Origin: Klebsiella aerogenes
Lineage (GTDB): Bacteria > Pseudomonadota > Gammaproteobacteria > Enterobacterales > Enterobacteriaceae
Length of the DNA stretch: 64,000 nucleotides
Assembly (NCBI GenBank): GCA_029027985.1
Contig: CP119076.1
Location: 3,346,422-3,410,421, forward strand
Direction of reading: 5' to 3'
Shown: positions 18,531 to 28,884 of the stretch, one piece after another
Layout of the letters: every line of letters starts with the position of its first letter
How positions within the stretch are numbered: position 1 is the first letter of the stretch
Program-made: the position numbers and the translations under genes
Notes under the pieces: model-generated
What the model was told of the DNA's origin: nothing
What the model saw: the letters and a program-made list of their open reading frames with translations, nothing else
The model's database searches: none

Positions 18531-20675
18531 TTAGCGGCGTCGGCGACGCGTCGGTTTTGCTTTGCTTTTTACTATAACCTCGGGAACGCCCGGCTGCTCT
18601 ATTGGAAATACCGGTAACGCCTTTAACAAGCGCGCGCCATAATTTTTAGTCAGCAACCGTTTATCGTAAATAATGACTTCCCCCCAGCACTGATGGCTAC
18701 GAATCAGGCGCCCAACCTGTTGAATCAGGTTGAAAGAGGCGCTCGGCAGGCTTTGCACCTCAAAAGGATAGCGGTTCAGGCTTTTCAGCCATTCGCCCTC
18801 GGTGATCACCACCGGGCTGTCGATCGGCGGGAAGGCGATTTTATGGATATGTACCTGGCTTAGCAGTTCGCCTTTCAAATCCAATCCTTCAGCAAAGGAC
18901 TGCAAGCCGACCAGCACGCTGCGCTCGCCGCCTGCCACGCGTTTGCGATGTAGCTCCACCAGCCGGTAGCGCGGCTGGTCGCCCTGGACCAGCAGCAGTA
19001 AGCGTAGGTCGGTGACATGTTCCAGGAAGCGCTGCATCGCCCGCCCGCTGGCAAACAGCACCAGCATGCCGAGGTGCTTTTTGCTCTCTACCTGCTCGCG
19101 GAAAAAAGCCGCCATTTCGGCGATATGCTGCTCTTCGTTGTCGATCAGCGGCTCGTAGCGCATCTGCGGAATAATAATTTTACCTTGCTCGACATGGTTG
19201 AACGGGGAATCCAGCGCCACGAAGCGATCGCCCGCTTTCTCCTTCAGGCCGCTCATCTCCTGCAGACGCGAGAAACTATTTAGCGAACGCAAGGTCGCCG
19301 AGGTCACCACAATATGCGGCACGCTGCGCCACAACAGGCGTTCGAGCTGGTCGCTGACGCGAATACCGACGCAGTGAAACCAGATATGCATTTGGCCGTC
19401 GCGGACGTCGCGGGTCGCCCATTTGGTCACCGGCGCGCCGGAGGATTGCGCCAGCGACGCCAGCCGCCACAGCTTGCTTTGGCTTTCAAACATGCCGAGC
19501 GCCCGGTTCATCTGCAACAGCACGCGGTGCAGACGCACCACATCATGGCTGCCAGTCTTTTCGCTGAGATCGTTAAGAAACAGCTCCGCCAGCCCGCGCA
19601 GCATTTCGGTGAGCTTGGCCAGCCGCTGGCAAATATCCATCAGCTCCTGCGGCAGTTCGCCCATTGGAAAGCGATGTTCCGCTTCCTCAGCCGCAGGCAT
19701 ATACAGATTGAGAATATTGTTCAGCGAGGCGATAAGTTCATACAGTTCCTCACAGTGCTCATTGAGACGTTCGGGGTTGGCCAGCGGCGGCGTCGTCTTC
19801 GGGCGGAACTGCTCCATGCAGGTCGCCACCAGCTTGCTGAACAGATCCAATTGTAGTCGGTACCAGGGCGCGGTTATCTCAGCACTCATCTCTAAGGCGT
19901 CGCGGGCGACGTCCGGCAGATGGTGGCCTTCGTCAAGCACCAGCAGCAGGTTTTTCGGTTCCGGCAACACCGCTTCGCTCTCCATCGCCGCCATCACCAG
20001 CGCATGGTTCGCCACCACCACTTCCGCTTCCTGAATTTCCCGCCGCGCGACAAAGAACGGGCATTCGCGGTAGTAATGGCAGTTACGGTTGAGGCAGCTG
20101 GCTTTATCGGTGCTCAGACGCCCCCACAGCGCATCATCAATAGCCTTATCGGTATGGTCGCGCAGGCCGTCCCACTTATAACCGTCGAGATCGGTTTTCA
20201 GCGCCGCGCACAGCTTTTGTTCAGCCTGGTTTTTCGGCGTCAGATCGTCATCAAGGAACGCCAGCAGGTCCTGCTGCGTCGCCTCGGTGCTGGCCAGCGC
20301 CGCCAGATTGCGTGGGCAAACGTAGCGCCCGCGGCCAAAGGCGGCGGTAAAGCGCAGATCGGGAATAATCTTGCGCAGCAGCGGTAAGTCTTTACTGTAA
20401 ATTTGATCCTGCAGAGCGACGTTGGCGGTACTGACCACCAGCGTTTTTTGTTCCTCACGGGCAATGGCGATCCCGGGGATCAGGTATGACAGCGTTTTAC
20501 CGACGCCGGTCGGCGCTTCGATAGCCAGATGTCTCCCTTCCTCCCCGGCGAGCGTTTTCGCGACATCGGCAATCATCTGCCGCTGCGGGGCTCGGGGGAT
20601 AAAGTCCGGAATCTGTTCCTGAAGCGCCTTATACCAGGCGGCGATTTGCGCTTTTAGCGCAGCGGTCAAAGCCAT
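18531..20675 (-). CDS. dinG: ATP-dependent DNA helicase DinG
   Basis: A 714-residue XPD-like superfamily 2 helicase with an iron-sulfur cluster, 5'-3' polarity, acting on R-loops, D-loops and G4 structures. Walker A is APTGVGKT (54-61). The four cluster cysteines are C120, C194, C199 and C205, as in E. coli. The DEAH-box equivalent is DEGH in LVLDEGHHLPD. The C-terminus is basic (KPTRRRRR). ATG 20675 lies 13 bases from a LexA box. First gene of dinG-ybiB. Confidence 0.97.
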   Translation of the reverse strand: MALTAALKAQIAAWYKALQEQIPDFIPRAPQRQMIADVAKTLAGEEGRHLAIEAPTGVGKTLSYLIPGIAIAREEQKTLVVSTANVALQDQIYSKDLPLLRKIIPDLRFTAAFGRGRYVCPRNLAALASTEATQQDLLAFLDDDLTPKNQAEQKLCAALKTDLDGYKWDGLRDHTDKAIDDALWGRLSTDKASCLNRNCHYYRECPFFVARREIQEAEVVVANHALVMAAMESEAVLPEPKNLLLVLDEGHHLPDVARDALEMSAEITAPWYRLQLDLFSKLVATCMEQFRPKTTPPLANPERLNEHCEELYELIASLNNILNLYMPAAEEAEHRFPMGELPQELMDICQRLAKLTEMLRGLAELFLNDLSEKTGSHDVVRLHRVLLQMNRALGMFESQSKLWRLASLAQSSGAPVTKWATRDVRDGQMHIWFHCVGIRVSDQLERLLWRSVPHIVVTSATLRSLNSFSRLQEMSGLKEKAGDRFVALDSPFNHVEQGKIIIPQMRYEPLIDNEEQHIAEMAAFFREQVESKKHLGMLVLFASGRAMQRFLEHVTDLRLLLLVQGDQPRYRLVELHRKRVAGGERSVLVGLQSFAEGLDLKGELLSQVHIHKIAFPPIDSPVVITEGEWLKSLNRYPFEVQSLPSASFNLIQQVGRLIRSHQCWGEVIIYDKRLLTKNYGARLLKALPVFPIEQPGVPEVIVKSKAKPTRRRRR

Positions 20676-20688
20676 GAGAAAACCTGAA

Positions 20689-20708
20689 TACTGTATAAAC
20701 AGCCACTA
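20689..20708 (-). promoter_or_regulatory. LexA box of dinG
   Basis: On the minus strand the 20 bases read TAGTGGCTGTTTATACAGTA, close to the LexA consensus TACTG(TA)5CAGTA and to what I recall of the E. coli dinG SOS box. The downstream half ATACAGTA is perfect. Confidence 0.85.
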
Positions 20709-20789
20709 TTGTGCCATTTTTGCTGGCCCGGAGGTATTGCTTTCTACTGAGGGTGGAAGCGTGCTCGACAAATCGCGATGCGAAAAGCT

Positions 20790-20828
20790 AAAAAAACGGC
20801 CCGCCGCCGCGCAAGCGACAGACGGGCC
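20790..20828 (-). terminator. rhlE terminator
   Basis: On the minus strand GGCCCG ... CGGGCC encloses a GC-rich loop with extra pairing and is followed by TTTTTT. It lies 45 bases beyond the rhlE stop. Confidence 0.85.
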
Positions 20829-20872
20829 ATGGCGATGCCTGACCGCTTTCTGGCGGCTCAGGCATCGGCGAG

Positions 20873-22213
20873 TTATTCGCCGGCAGGTTTACGCGGACGG
20901 CGACGGCGCGGCGGTTTGCCGTCCTGAGTGCGCGCTTTCGCCGCTTCGCCATCCTGGCGACGCGGTGCAGTCTGCTGACTACGGCCCTGGCCACTACGGC
21001 CCTGCCCTTGACCGCGGCCACCGCCGCCGCCACGCTGCTGACGGCCGTTTTGAATCGGCTCCGCTTTAATCGACGGATCCGGCTCGTAGCCGGCAATGGC
21101 AATGCGCGGGATCTCTTTTTTCAGCAGGCGCTCGATGTCACGCAACAACTTGTGCTCATCGACGCAGACCAGCGACAGCGCTTCGCCAGTCGCCGCCGCG
21201 CGGCCGGTACGGCCGATGCGGTGAACATAATCTTCCGGTACGTTCGGCAGCTCATAGTTGACCACGTGCGGCAGTTCTTCAATATCGAGGCCGCGAGCGG
21301 CGATATCAGTCGCCACCAGAACGCGAATACCGCCGGATTTAAAGTCAGCCAGCGCGCGAGTACGTGCGCCCTGGCTCTTGTTGCCGTGAATAGCGGCGCT
21401 GCGGATACCGTCTTTATTCAGTTGCTCCGCCAGGTGGTTCGCGCCGTGCTTAGTACGGGTAAAGACCAACACCTGCTGCCAGTTGCCTTCGCCGATCATC
21501 TGCGACAGCAGTTCGCGCTTGCGTTTTTTATCCACAAAGTGGACGTGTTGGGTGATCTGCTCGGAAGCGGTATTGCGGCGCGCCACTTCGACCTCCAGCG
21601 GGTTGTGCAGCAGCTTTTCCGCCAGCGCTTTAATCTCGTCAGAGAAGGTCGCAGAGAACAGCAGGTTCTGGCGACGCGGCGGCAGCTTAGCCAGCACGCG
21701 GCGAATATCATGGATAAAGCCCATGTCCAGCATGCGGTCGGCTTCGTCCAGGATCAGCACTTCAACTTTATCCAGGCTGACCGCGTTCTGATGTTCGAGG
21801 TCCAGCAGACGGCCAGGGGTTGCGACGAGGATATCGACGCCGCCGCGCAGTTTCATCATCTGCGGGTTGATGCTCACGCCGCCGAAAACCACCAGCGAGC
21901 GAATATTCAGGTATTTACTGTAGTCACGAACGTTCTCGCCCACCTGCGCCGCCAGTTCACGGGTCGGCGTCAGGATCAGGGCGCGAACCGGGCGACGGCC
22001 CTTCGCGTGAGGCTCTTTCTGAATCAGACGCTGCAGCAGCGGCAGCGTAAAACCGGCAGTCTTACCGGTACCGGTCTGAGCGCTGGCCATCAGATCGCGA
22101 CCCTGCAGTACGGCCGGAATCGCCTGCTGCTGGATAGGGGTCGGCTCAACGTAGCCCTGCTCGGCAACGGCGCGCAGGATATCGGGATTCAGGCCAAGGG
22201 AATCAAAAGACAT
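20873..22213 (-). CDS. rhlE: ATP-dependent RNA helicase RhlE
   Basis: A 446-residue DEAD-box helicase linked to ribosome maturation and the degradosome at low temperature. Motifs in order: Q motif [10 protein letters not shown], Walker [13 protein letters not shown] in [17 protein letters not shown] in LFSATF, and HRIGRTGR. The C-terminal tail (about 385-446) is rich in Arg, Gly and Gln ([13 protein letters not shown]), an RNA-binding extension. ATG 22213 follows GGAG; an in-frame ATG further upstream adds a non-homologous leader. Confidence 0.96.
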   Translation of the reverse strand: MSFDSLGLNPDILRAVAEQGYVEPTPIQQQAIPAVLQGRDLMASAQTGTGKTAGFTLPLLQRLIQKEPHAKGRRPVRALILTPTRELAAQVGENVRDYSKYLNIRSLVVFGGVSINPQMMKLRGGVDILVATPGRLLDLEHQNAVSLDKVEVLILDEADRMLDMGFIHDIRRVLAKLPPRRQNLLFSATFSDEIKALAEKLLHNPLEVEVARRNTASEQITQHVHFVDKKRKRELLSQMIGEGNWQQVLVFTRTKHGANHLAEQLNKDGIRSAAIHGNKSQGARTRALADFKSGGIRVLVATDIAARGLDIEELPHVVNYELPNVPEDYVHRIGRTGRAAATGEALSLVCVDEHKLLRDIERLLKKEIPRIAIAGYEPDPSIKAEPIQNGRQQRGGGGGRGQGQGRSGQGRSQQTAPRRQDGEAAKARTQDGKPPRRRRPRKPAGE

Positions 22214-22438
22214 AACAACTCCGAACCGCCCCGGCCCGTTTAAGGGCGTAGTTTTCAGGGAGATTATTGCGATAGAGATGGCAAAAACCACAATGCCATG
22301 AAGGGGCGCAGTCTAGCAGATTTTGTGACGAACCACATAAAATATCCCCGAAGGATTTACCGGCAAAATAATGCTCGCCCGCGCTGCGATAACCTCAGTA
22401 TTCATCATTCTGGACAGATATGCGAATCGGTCATATTC

Positions 22439-22458
22439 TTAATCAATCGATTGATTAA
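22439..22458. promoter_or_regulatory. Perfect palindrome before cecR, probable CecR operator
   Basis: TTAATCAATCGATTGATTAA is a perfect 20-base palindrome ending 13 bases before the cecR start. TetR-family regulators bind such sites and usually repress their own operon. Confidence 0.8.
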
Positions 22459-22471
22459 TTTTTAGGGCGCG

Positions 22472-23149
22472 ATGAACACCTCCTCCGTCACCAGCAAAGG
22501 CGAACAGGCGAAAAGCCAGCTTATCGCCGCCGCCATCGCCCAGTTCGGCGAATACGGCCTGCACGCCACCACCCGCGATATCGCCGCCCAGGCCGGGCAA
22601 AATATCGCCGCCATCACCTATTACTTTGGTTCGAAAGACGATTTATATCTTGCCTGCGCCCAGTGGATCGCCGATTTTATCGGCGAGAATTTTCGCCCGC
22701 ACGCCGAAGCGGCAGAAGCCCTACTGGCGCAAGCAAAACCGGACAAACCTGCCCTTCGCGACCTGATCCTGAGCGCCTGCCGCAATATGATCCTGCTGCT
22801 AACTCAGGATGACACGGTAAACCTCAGCAAATTTATCTCGCGCGAGCAGCTTTCGCCCACGGCGGCTTACCAGCTTATTCATCAACAGGTCATCGCTCCG
22901 CTACACTGCTATTTAACCCGGCTCATCGCCGCCTGGACCGAGTGCGACGCCGACGACACGCAGATGATTCTGCACACCCACGCCCTGCTGGGCGAGGTGC
23001 TGGCCTTCCGCCTTGGGCGAGAAACCATTTTACTGCGTACCGGCTGGACGCAGTTCGACCAACCAAAGACCGAACAAATTTTTCAGGTCATTACCTGTCA
23101 TATCGATTTCATTCTGCAAGGGTTAGCGCAAAGGAGCCTGGGATCATGA
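22472..23149 (+). CDS. cecR: TetR-family regulator CecR (YbiH)
   Basis: A 225-residue regulator. N-terminal helix-turn-helix [20 protein letters not shown] at about 32-51, then the C-terminal CecR-type ligand domain. E. coli CecR represses ybiH-ybhGFSR and rhlE and affects sensitivity to chloramphenicol and cefoperazone. Both targets flank the operator here: rhlE on one side and ybhG on the other. The stop overlaps the ybhG start by four bases. Confidence 0.95.
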   Translation: MNTSSVTSKGEQAKSQLIAAAIAQFGEYGLHATTRDIAAQAGQNIAAITYYFGSKDDLYLACAQWIADFIGENFRPHAEAAEALLAQAKPDKPALRDLILSACRNMILLLTQDDTVNLSKFISREQLSPTAAYQLIHQQVIAPLHCYLTRLIAAWTECDADDTQMILHTHALLGEVLAFRLGRETILLRTGWTQFDQPKTEQIFQVITCHIDFILQGLAQRSLGS

Positions 23150-24141
23150 AAAAACCCGTCATCGTCGTTCTACTGGTCGTCATACTGATCGCCCTGATCG
23201 GCGGCGGCTGGTGGTGGTACCACAGTAGCCAGCAGAAGGCGCTGACGCTGTACGGCAACGTTGATATCCGCACCGTGAATATGAGCTTTCGCGTCGGCGG
23301 GCGGCTGGCGACATTGAACGTGGATGAAGGCGATGACATTCACCGTGGACAAACCCTTGGCGAGCTCGACCGGGCGCCGTATGAAAATGCGCTGCAGCAG
23401 GCACAGGCCAACGTCTCTACCGCCCAGGCGCAGTACGACTTGATGATGGCGGGTTACCGCGCCGAAGAAATTGCTCAGGCGGCCGCGGCGGTTAATCAAG
23501 CGCAGGCCGCCTACGACTATGCGCAGAATTTTTATCAACGCCAGCTCGGGCTGCGCGCCAGCAGCGCGATTTCCGCCAATGACCTCGAAAACGCCCGTTC
23601 TTCACGCGACCAGGCGCAAGCCACGTTAAAATCGGCGCAGGATAAACTGCGTCAGTATCGCGCCGGTAATCGTCCACAGGAGATAGCGCAGGCAAAAGCC
23701 AGCCTTGAGCAGGCGCAGGCGGCGCTGGCGCAGGCCAAACTGAATCTGCACGATACCGTGCTGACCGCACCTTCCGACGGCACGCTGATGACCCGCGCCG
23801 TGGAGCCCGGCACCATGCTGAGCGCCGGTGGTACCGTGCTCACGCTGTCGTTAACCCACCCGGTTTGGGTGCGCGCTTACGTTGACGAGAAAAACCTCGG
23901 CCAGGCGCAGCCGGGGCGCGAAGTATTGCTGTATACCGATAGCCGCCCGGATAAGCCCTATCACGGTAAAATCGGTTTTGTCTCGCCAAGCGCCGAATTC
24001 ACGCCGAAAACCGTTGAGACACCGGATCTACGCACCGACCTTGTCTATCGTCTGCGCATCGTCGTGACCGACGCCGACGGCGCACTGCGTCAGGGAATGC
24101 CGGTCACCGTCTCTTTCAGCAACGGAAGCGGACATGACTGA
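23146..24141 (+). CDS. ybhG: HlyD-type membrane fusion protein YbhG
   Basis: A 331-residue periplasmic adaptor. One N-terminal membrane anchor (about 5-25), a biotinyl-lipoyl-like half domain ([20 protein letters not shown]), a long alpha-helical hairpin rich in Ala and Gln (about 80-205), then a beta-barrel domain. It links the YbhFSR ABC exporter to an outer-membrane channel such as TolC. ATG 23146 lies in the ATGA overlap with cecR. Confidence 0.94.
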   Translation: MKKPVIVVLLVVILIALIGGGWWWYHSSQQKALTLYGNVDIRTVNMSFRVGGRLATLNVDEGDDIHRGQTLGELDRAPYENALQQAQANVSTAQAQYDLMMAGYRAEEIAQAAAAVNQAQAAYDYAQNFYQRQLGLRASSAISANDLENARSSRDQAQATLKSAQDKLRQYRAGNRPQEIAQAKASLEQAQAALAQAKLNLHDTVLTAPSDGTLMTRAVEPGTMLSAGGTVLTLSLTHPVWVRAYVDEKNLGQAQPGREVLLYTDSRPDKPYHGKIGFVSPSAEFTPKTVETPDLRTDLVYRLRIVVTDADGALRQGMPVTVSFSNGSGHD

Positions 24142-25873
24142 GGACGTGATTACACTAAACGGCCTGAGCCGCCGTTTTCCCGGCATGGAGAGGCCCGCGG
24201 TCGCGCCGCTGAACTGCACGATTCGCCCCGGCTATGTCACCGGGCTGGTCGGCCCTGACGGCGCGGGCAAAACGACGTTGATGCGGATGCTGGCCGGTTT
24301 ACTCAAACCCGATGAGGGTAGCGCCAGCGTCATCGGCTTTGACCCGCTAAAGGACGACAGCGCGTTACACGCGGTGCTCGGCTATATGCCGCAAAAATTC
24401 GGCCTGTACGAAGATTTGACGGTGATGGAAAACCTGACGCTATATGCCGATTTGCGCAGTGTTACCGGCGAGGCGCGGCAGAAAATTTTCGCACGTCTGT
24501 TGGAATTCACCTCCCTGGGGCCATTCACCGGACGGCTGGCGGGTAAACTCTCCGGCGGTATGAAACAGAAGCTGGGGCTCGCCTGTACGCTGGTCGGCGA
24601 CCCGAAAGTGCTATTGCTTGATGAACCCGGCGTCGGCGTTGACCCTATTTCACGCCGCGAGCTGTGGCAGATGGTGCATGAGTTGGCCGGCGACGGCATG
24701 CTGATCCTGTGGAGCACCTCTTATCTCGATGAAGCCGAACAGTGCCGCGACGTGCTGCTGATGAACGAAGGCAAATTGCTCTATCAGGGCGAGCCGACGG
24801 CGCTGACGCAAACCATGGCCGGGCGCAGCTTTCTGGTCTCCAGCTCACAGGAAAACAACCGCCGCTTGCTGCAACGGGCGCTAAAGCTACCGTACATTAG
24901 CGATGGCGTGATTCAGGGCAAATCGGTACGCCTGATCCTCAAAAAAGAAGCGCACATTGATGCCGTACGGCAGCATAGCGATATGCCGCCGTTGCAGATT
25001 GCCGAAACCGCGCCGCGCTTTGAAGATGCGTTTATCGACCTGTTAGGCGGCGCGGGAACCGCCGAATCGCCGCTGGGCGCGATTATCCATCACGTTGATG
25101 GCAGTACGGACCAAACGGTGATTGAGGCGCAGTCGCTGACCAAAAAATTCGGTGATTTCGCCGCTACCGATCACGTGGATTTCCAGGTTAAACGCGGCGA
25201 GATTTTCGGCCTGCTCGGCCCCAATGGCGCGGGCAAATCCACGACCTTCAAAATGATGTGCGGCCTGCTGGTACCGACCTCCGGCAAAGCGCTGGTATTA
25301 GGCATGGATCTCAAAGTCAGCTCTGGCAAAGCGCGTCAGCATCTGGGCTATATGGCGCAAAAGTTTTCGCTGTACGGCAACCTCAGCGTCGAGCAAAACC
25401 TGCGCTTTTTCTCCGGCGTCTACGGTCTGCGCGGCCAGGCGCAGAATGAAAAAATCGCGCGCATGAGCGACGCCTTCGGCCTGAAAAGTATTGCCCGTCA
25501 CGCCGCCGACGAGCTACCGCTTGGCTACAAACAGCGGCTGGCGCTGGCCTGCTCGCTGATGCATGAGCCGGACATTTTGTTTCTCGATGAACCGACCTCC
25601 GGCGTCGATCCACTCACCCGCCGCGAGTTCTGGCTACATATCAACAGCATGGTCGATAAAGGGGTCACGGTGATGGTTACCACCCACTTTATGGATGAAG
25701 CGGAATACTGCGACCGCATCGGGCTGGTCTATCACGGCAAACTGATCGCCAGCGGTACGCCGGACGCACTGAAGGCGCAGGCGGCGAATGATAGCCAGAA
25801 GGATCCCACCATGGAACAGGCGTTCATTACCCTGATTAACCAGTGGGATAAGGAGCACGGTCATGAGCAATAG
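24134..25873 (+). CDS. ybhF: ABC exporter ATP-binding protein YbhF, two fused nucleotide-binding domains
   Basis: A 579-residue tandem ATPase. Domain 1: Walker [10 protein letters not shown], signature LSGGMKQ, Walker [13 protein letters not shown]. Domain 2: Walker [10 protein letters not shown], signature LPLGYKQ, Walker [13 protein letters not shown]. The second signature departs from LSGGQ, so the two ATP sites are probably unequal. E. coli YbhFSR exports tetracycline-type drugs and Na+/H+ has also been proposed. Overlaps ybhG by eight bases and ybhS by eleven. Confidence 0.95.
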   Translation: MTEDVITLNGLSRRFPGMERPAVAPLNCTIRPGYVTGLVGPDGAGKTTLMRMLAGLLKPDEGSASVIGFDPLKDDSALHAVLGYMPQKFGLYEDLTVMENLTLYADLRSVTGEARQKIFARLLEFTSLGPFTGRLAGKLSGGMKQKLGLACTLVGDPKVLLLDEPGVGVDPISRRELWQMVHELAGDGMLILWSTSYLDEAEQCRDVLLMNEGKLLYQGEPTALTQTMAGRSFLVSSSQENNRRLLQRALKLPYISDGVIQGKSVRLILKKEAHIDAVRQHSDMPPLQIAETAPRFEDAFIDLLGGAGTAESPLGAIIHHVDGSTDQTVIEAQSLTKKFGDFAATDHVDFQVKRGEIFGLLGPNGAGKSTTFKMMCGLLVPTSGKALVLGMDLKVSSGKARQHLGYMAQKFSLYGNLSVEQNLRFFSGVYGLRGQAQNEKIARMSDAFGLKSIARHAADELPLGYKQRLALACSLMHEPDILFLDEPTSGVDPLTRREFWLHINSMVDKGVTVMVTTHFMDEAEYCDRIGLVYHGKLIASGTPDALKAQAANDSQKDPTMEQAFITLINQWDKEHGHEQ

Positions 25874-26996
25874 CATCCTCTCCTGGCGACGGGTTCGCGC
25901 CCTGTGCGTGAAAGAAACCCGGCAGATCGTCCGCGATCCCAGCAGTTGGCTCATCGCGGTGGTGATCCCGCTGCTGTTGTTGTTTATCTTCGGTTACGGC
26001 ATTAACCTCGACTCCAGCAAACTGCGGGTTGGCATACTGCTGGAGCAGCAGAGCGAAGAGGCGCTGGATTTCGTCCATACCATGACCGGCTCGCCCTATA
26101 TTGACGCCACCGTCAGCGATAATCGCCAGCAGCTGATTCAGATGATGCAGGCCGGGCGTATCCGCGCCATGGTGGTGATCCCCGTGGATTTTGATCGCCA
26201 GATGGCGCGCCCCGGCGCCGACGCGCCAATCCAGCTGATTACCGACGGCAGCGAGCCTAATACCGCCAACTTCGCGCAGGGCTACGTAGAAGGGATCTGG
26301 CAAATCTGGCAGCAGCAGCGGGCGGAAGACCGCGGCGAAACCTTTGAGCCGCTTATCGACGTACAGATGCGCTACTGGTTTAACCCGGCGGCCATCAGCC
26401 AGCACTTTATCATCCCCGGCGCGATTACCATTATTATGACCGTCGTCGGCGCGATTCTGACCTCGCTGGTGGTGGCGCGCGAGTGGGAGCGCGGCACCAT
26501 GGAAGCGCTGCTGTCGACCGAAATCACCCGCGCCGAACTGCTGCTGTGTAAGCTGATTCCCTACTACTTCCTCGGTATGCTGGCGATGCTGTTATGCATG
26601 CTGGTGTCGGTGTTTATTCTCGGCGTTCCCTACCGCGGTTCGCTACTAATTCTGTTTGTTATCACCAGCCTGTTTTTGCTCAGTACGTTGGGGATGGGGT
26701 TGCTGATCTCGACCATCACCCGCAACCAGTTTAACGCCGCGCAAGTAGCGCTCAATGCCGCCTTCCTGCCATCAATCATGCTATCCGGATTTATTTTCCA
26801 GATTGATAGTATGCCAGCAGTGATCCGCGCGGTGACCTATGTGATTCCGGCGCGTTATTTTGTCAGCACCCTGCAGAGTCTATTTCTGGCGGGCAATATT
26901 CCGATGGTGCTGCTGGTAAACGTGCTGTTTTTGATTGCCTCGGCGGTGATGTTCATCGGCCTGACGTGGCTGAAAACCAAACGGCGGCTGGATTAA
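25863..26996 (+). CDS. ybhS: ABC exporter permease YbhS
   Basis: A 377-residue type-2 ABC permease. One N-terminal helix (about 25-45, [18 protein letters not shown]), a long periplasmic domain, then five helices from about 180 on. The conserved [21 protein letters not shown] region is the ATPase-contact loop. Partner of YbhR and YbhF. Overlapping start inside the ybhF end indicates coupled translation. Confidence 0.94.
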   Translation: MSNSILSWRRVRALCVKETRQIVRDPSSWLIAVVIPLLLLFIFGYGINLDSSKLRVGILLEQQSEEALDFVHTMTGSPYIDATVSDNRQQLIQMMQAGRIRAMVVIPVDFDRQMARPGADAPIQLITDGSEPNTANFAQGYVEGIWQIWQQQRAEDRGETFEPLIDVQMRYWFNPAAISQHFIIPGAITIIMTVVGAILTSLVVAREWERGTMEALLSTEITRAELLLCKLIPYYFLGMLAMLLCMLVSVFILGVPYRGSLLILFVITSLFLLSTLGMGLLISTITRNQFNAAQVALNAAFLPSIMLSGFIFQIDSMPAVIRAVTYVIPARYFVSTLQSLFLAGNIPMVLLVNVLFLIASAVMFIGLTWLKTKRRLD

Positions 26997-27095
26997 TACG
27001 TTGCGTTTCCCGGGTGGCGGCTATCGCCTTACCCGGGCTACCGTTTCTGCCAGATTGGGTAGCCCGGCTAAGCGTAGCGCGAGCCGGGGAAGCAA
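26997..27095. repeat. BIME-like palindromic repeat inside the ybhS-ybhR gap
   Basis: CCGGGCTACC (27033-27042) and GGTAGCCCGG (27058-27067) form a stem around a 15-base loop, with further CCCGGGTGGCGGCTATCGCC and GCGAGCCGGGG arms on either side. Same family as the elements at 30160-30325 and 46923-46999. It widens the gap between two operon genes to 127 bases. Confidence 0.75.
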
Positions 27096-27123
27096 TTCGG
27101 GGATGACAAAGAGAGAATATAAG

Positions 27124-28230
27124 ATGTTTCATCGCTTATGGACGTTAATCCGTAAAGAGCTGCAGTCGCTGCTGCGTGAACCGCAGACGCGGGCAATTTT
27201 AATTATGCCAGTGCTCATCCAGGTGCTGCTGTTTCCCTTTGCCGCAACGCTTGAAGTCACCAATGCCACTATCGCCATCTATAACGAAGATAGCGGCCGC
27301 CACGCGGTAGAACTCACCCAGCGTTTCGCCCGCGCCAAAGCGTTTACCCACATTCTGTTGCTGAAAAGCCCGCAGGAAATTCAGCCGACCCTCGACGAGC
27401 AGAAAGCGCTGCTGCTGGTTCGCTTCCCGGAAGATTTCTCACGCAATCTCGACAACTATCAAACCGCCCCGCTACAGCTACTGCTCGATGGCCGCAACTC
27501 CAATAGCGCGCAAATCGCCGCCAACTATCTGCAGCAGATCGTTAAAAATTACCAGTTGGAGCTGCTGGAAGGTCAAGCAAAGCCGAACAATAGCGAGCTG
27601 GTAGTACGCAACTGGTACAACCCAAATCTGGACTATAAGTGGTTCGTGGTGCCGTCGCTGATCGCCATGATCACCACCATTGGGGTGATGATCGTCACCT
27701 CGCTGTCGGTAGCCCGCGAACGCGAACAGGGCACCCTCGATCAGCTGCTGGTGTCCCCGCTCGCTACCTGGCAAATCTTTGTTGGCAAAGCGGTGCCCGC
27801 GCTGATTGTCGCCACCCTGCAAGCGACGATTGTGCTGGCGATTGGTATCTGGGCCTATCAGATTCCATTTGCCGGTTCGCTGCTGTTGTTCTACTTCACC
27901 ATGGTAATTTATGGTTTGTCACTGGTGGGGTTTGGGCTACTGATCTCGTCGCTATGCTCAACGCAGCAGCAAGCGTTTATCGGCGTGTTCGTCTTTATGA
28001 TGCCGGCGATTCTGCTTTCCGGCTACGTTTCACCGGTAGAGAACATGCCGCAATGGCTACAGGATGTCACCTGGATAAACCCAATCCGTCATTTTACCGA
28101 TATCACGAAGCAAATTTATCTGAAGGATGCGAGTCTGAAGATTGTGTGGGGAAGTTTGTGGCCGCTATTGGTCATAGCGGCCACCACCGGCTCAGCGGCG
28201 TATGCGATGTTCCGCAGAAAGATCGCGTAG
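27124..28230 (+). CDS. ybhR: ABC exporter permease YbhR
   Basis: A 368-residue permease paralogous to YbhS, starting [20 protein letters not shown]. Same topology: an N-terminal helix, a periplasmic domain (about 45-170) and five C-terminal helices. ATG 27124 is supported by homology and by GAGAG upstream; the frame stays open back through the repeat, but that part is not protein-like. The last 39 bases overlap the end of ybhQ on the other strand. Confidence 0.94.
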   Translation: MFHRLWTLIRKELQSLLREPQTRAILIMPVLIQVLLFPFAATLEVTNATIAIYNEDSGRHAVELTQRFARAKAFTHILLLKSPQEIQPTLDEQKALLLVRFPEDFSRNLDNYQTAPLQLLLDGRNSNSAQIAANYLQQIVKNYQLELLEGQAKPNNSELVVRNWYNPNLDYKWFVVPSLIAMITTIGVMIVTSLSVAREREQGTLDQLLVSPLATWQIFVGKAVPALIVATLQATIVLAIGIWAYQIPFAGSLLLFYFTMVIYGLSLVGFGLLISSLCSTQQQAFIGVFVFMMPAILLSGYVSPVENMPQWLQDVTWINPIRHFTDITKQIYLKDASLKIVWGSLWPLLVIAATTGSAAYAMFRRKIA

Positions 28231-28602
28231 TTTTTTATCTTTCGCCAGCAGCGAGACCACCGCCGGGCCTGCCAGTATTACCAGCCCGGCGAGGGCCAGT
28301 AGCACGTTGTTGTGCAACACGCGCGACAACAGCCAAAGGACTATCATGGCGGCGCCGAAGTACCATGTTGTGGTGAGCTCCTCAAGGAAGTCTCCCACAT
28401 CACGCCAGCGCTCTTCGTGATGACGCTGTAAAAACAGCATCGCCAGCAGCGTGACACCGTACAGTACGCACAGCCCTAATCCGACGCGCACCAACGCGCC
28501 ACTCATCCAACCCATCACCAGTACTGCCACGACCAGTAGATGCAACATAATCTGCCAGCAACTGAGGCCAGTTGTGACGCGTACACGTTGTTGCCACTTC
28601 AT
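28192..28602 (-). CDS. ybhQ: Inner-membrane protein YbhQ
   Basis: A 136-residue protein with four hydrophobic segments and a basic tail (AEHRIRR). It matches E. coli YbhQ along its length, including WQQRVRV at the start and [20 protein letters not shown] in the middle. Function unknown. It ends inside ybhR in a convergent overlap. Confidence 0.92.
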   Translation of the reverse strand: MKWQQRVRVTTGLSCWQIMLHLLVVAVLVMGWMSGALVRVGLGLCVLYGVTLLAMLFLQRHHEERWRDVGDFLEELTTTWYFGAAMIVLWLLSRVLHNNVLLALAGLVILAGPAVVSLLAKDKKLRDLSAEHRIRR

Positions 28603-28828
28603 GGCTTCTCTCCTGAAGGATTTTTCTCTGCTACTCAGAGTACCGCACTTTACGGAAAATTCCGTATCACCGCATCTTTTTGTGACGTCTACTACACTAT
28701 TTTATTCAGGAAAGTGACATACGCTGAAGAATCATAGTCGAAAAAACGTCGCGAATATCGTTGAACGTGCTGACAACATCCCCTTGTAAATGCTTTACCG
28801 TACGTCATCGACGTTTTATGTTACGTAC

Positions 28829-28879
28829 ATGACGCGCAGCCGTTCGCGGCATCTGCGCGCGCCCTTGAGCATGGAGTGA
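28829..28879 (+). pseudogene. ybhP: Possible 3' remnant of ybhP
   Basis: A short frame ending at TGA 28877-28879, directly before clsB, encodes RSRHLRAPLSME. E. coli YbhP, the gene upstream of clsB there, ends (from memory) with RTWRHLSDHAPLSAEIHL. The shared R-x-x-RHL and APLS-x-E in the right place suggest the tail left by a deletion of ybhP. The match is short and could be chance. Confidence 0.4.
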
Positions 28880-28884
28880 CCGCT

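Noticed and set aside
20676-20872. Possible small gene between dinG and rhlE
   Set aside because: The plus-strand frame here is antisense to the rhlE end and terminator and has no ribosome site.
21008-22243. Long plus-strand open frame (about 411 codons) opposite rhlE
   Set aside because: It lies wholly antisense to a clear DEAD-box helicase and its translation is low-complexity with many His, Gln and Arg, typical of GC-rich antisense frames.
22942-23145. Extension of ybhG into cecR
   Set aside because: This part is the cecR coding sequence in another frame; the real ATG is at 23146, before a typical membrane anchor.
27001-27123. Upstream extension of ybhR
   Set aside because: The frame is open through the palindromic repeat, but homology begins at MFHRLW (27124).
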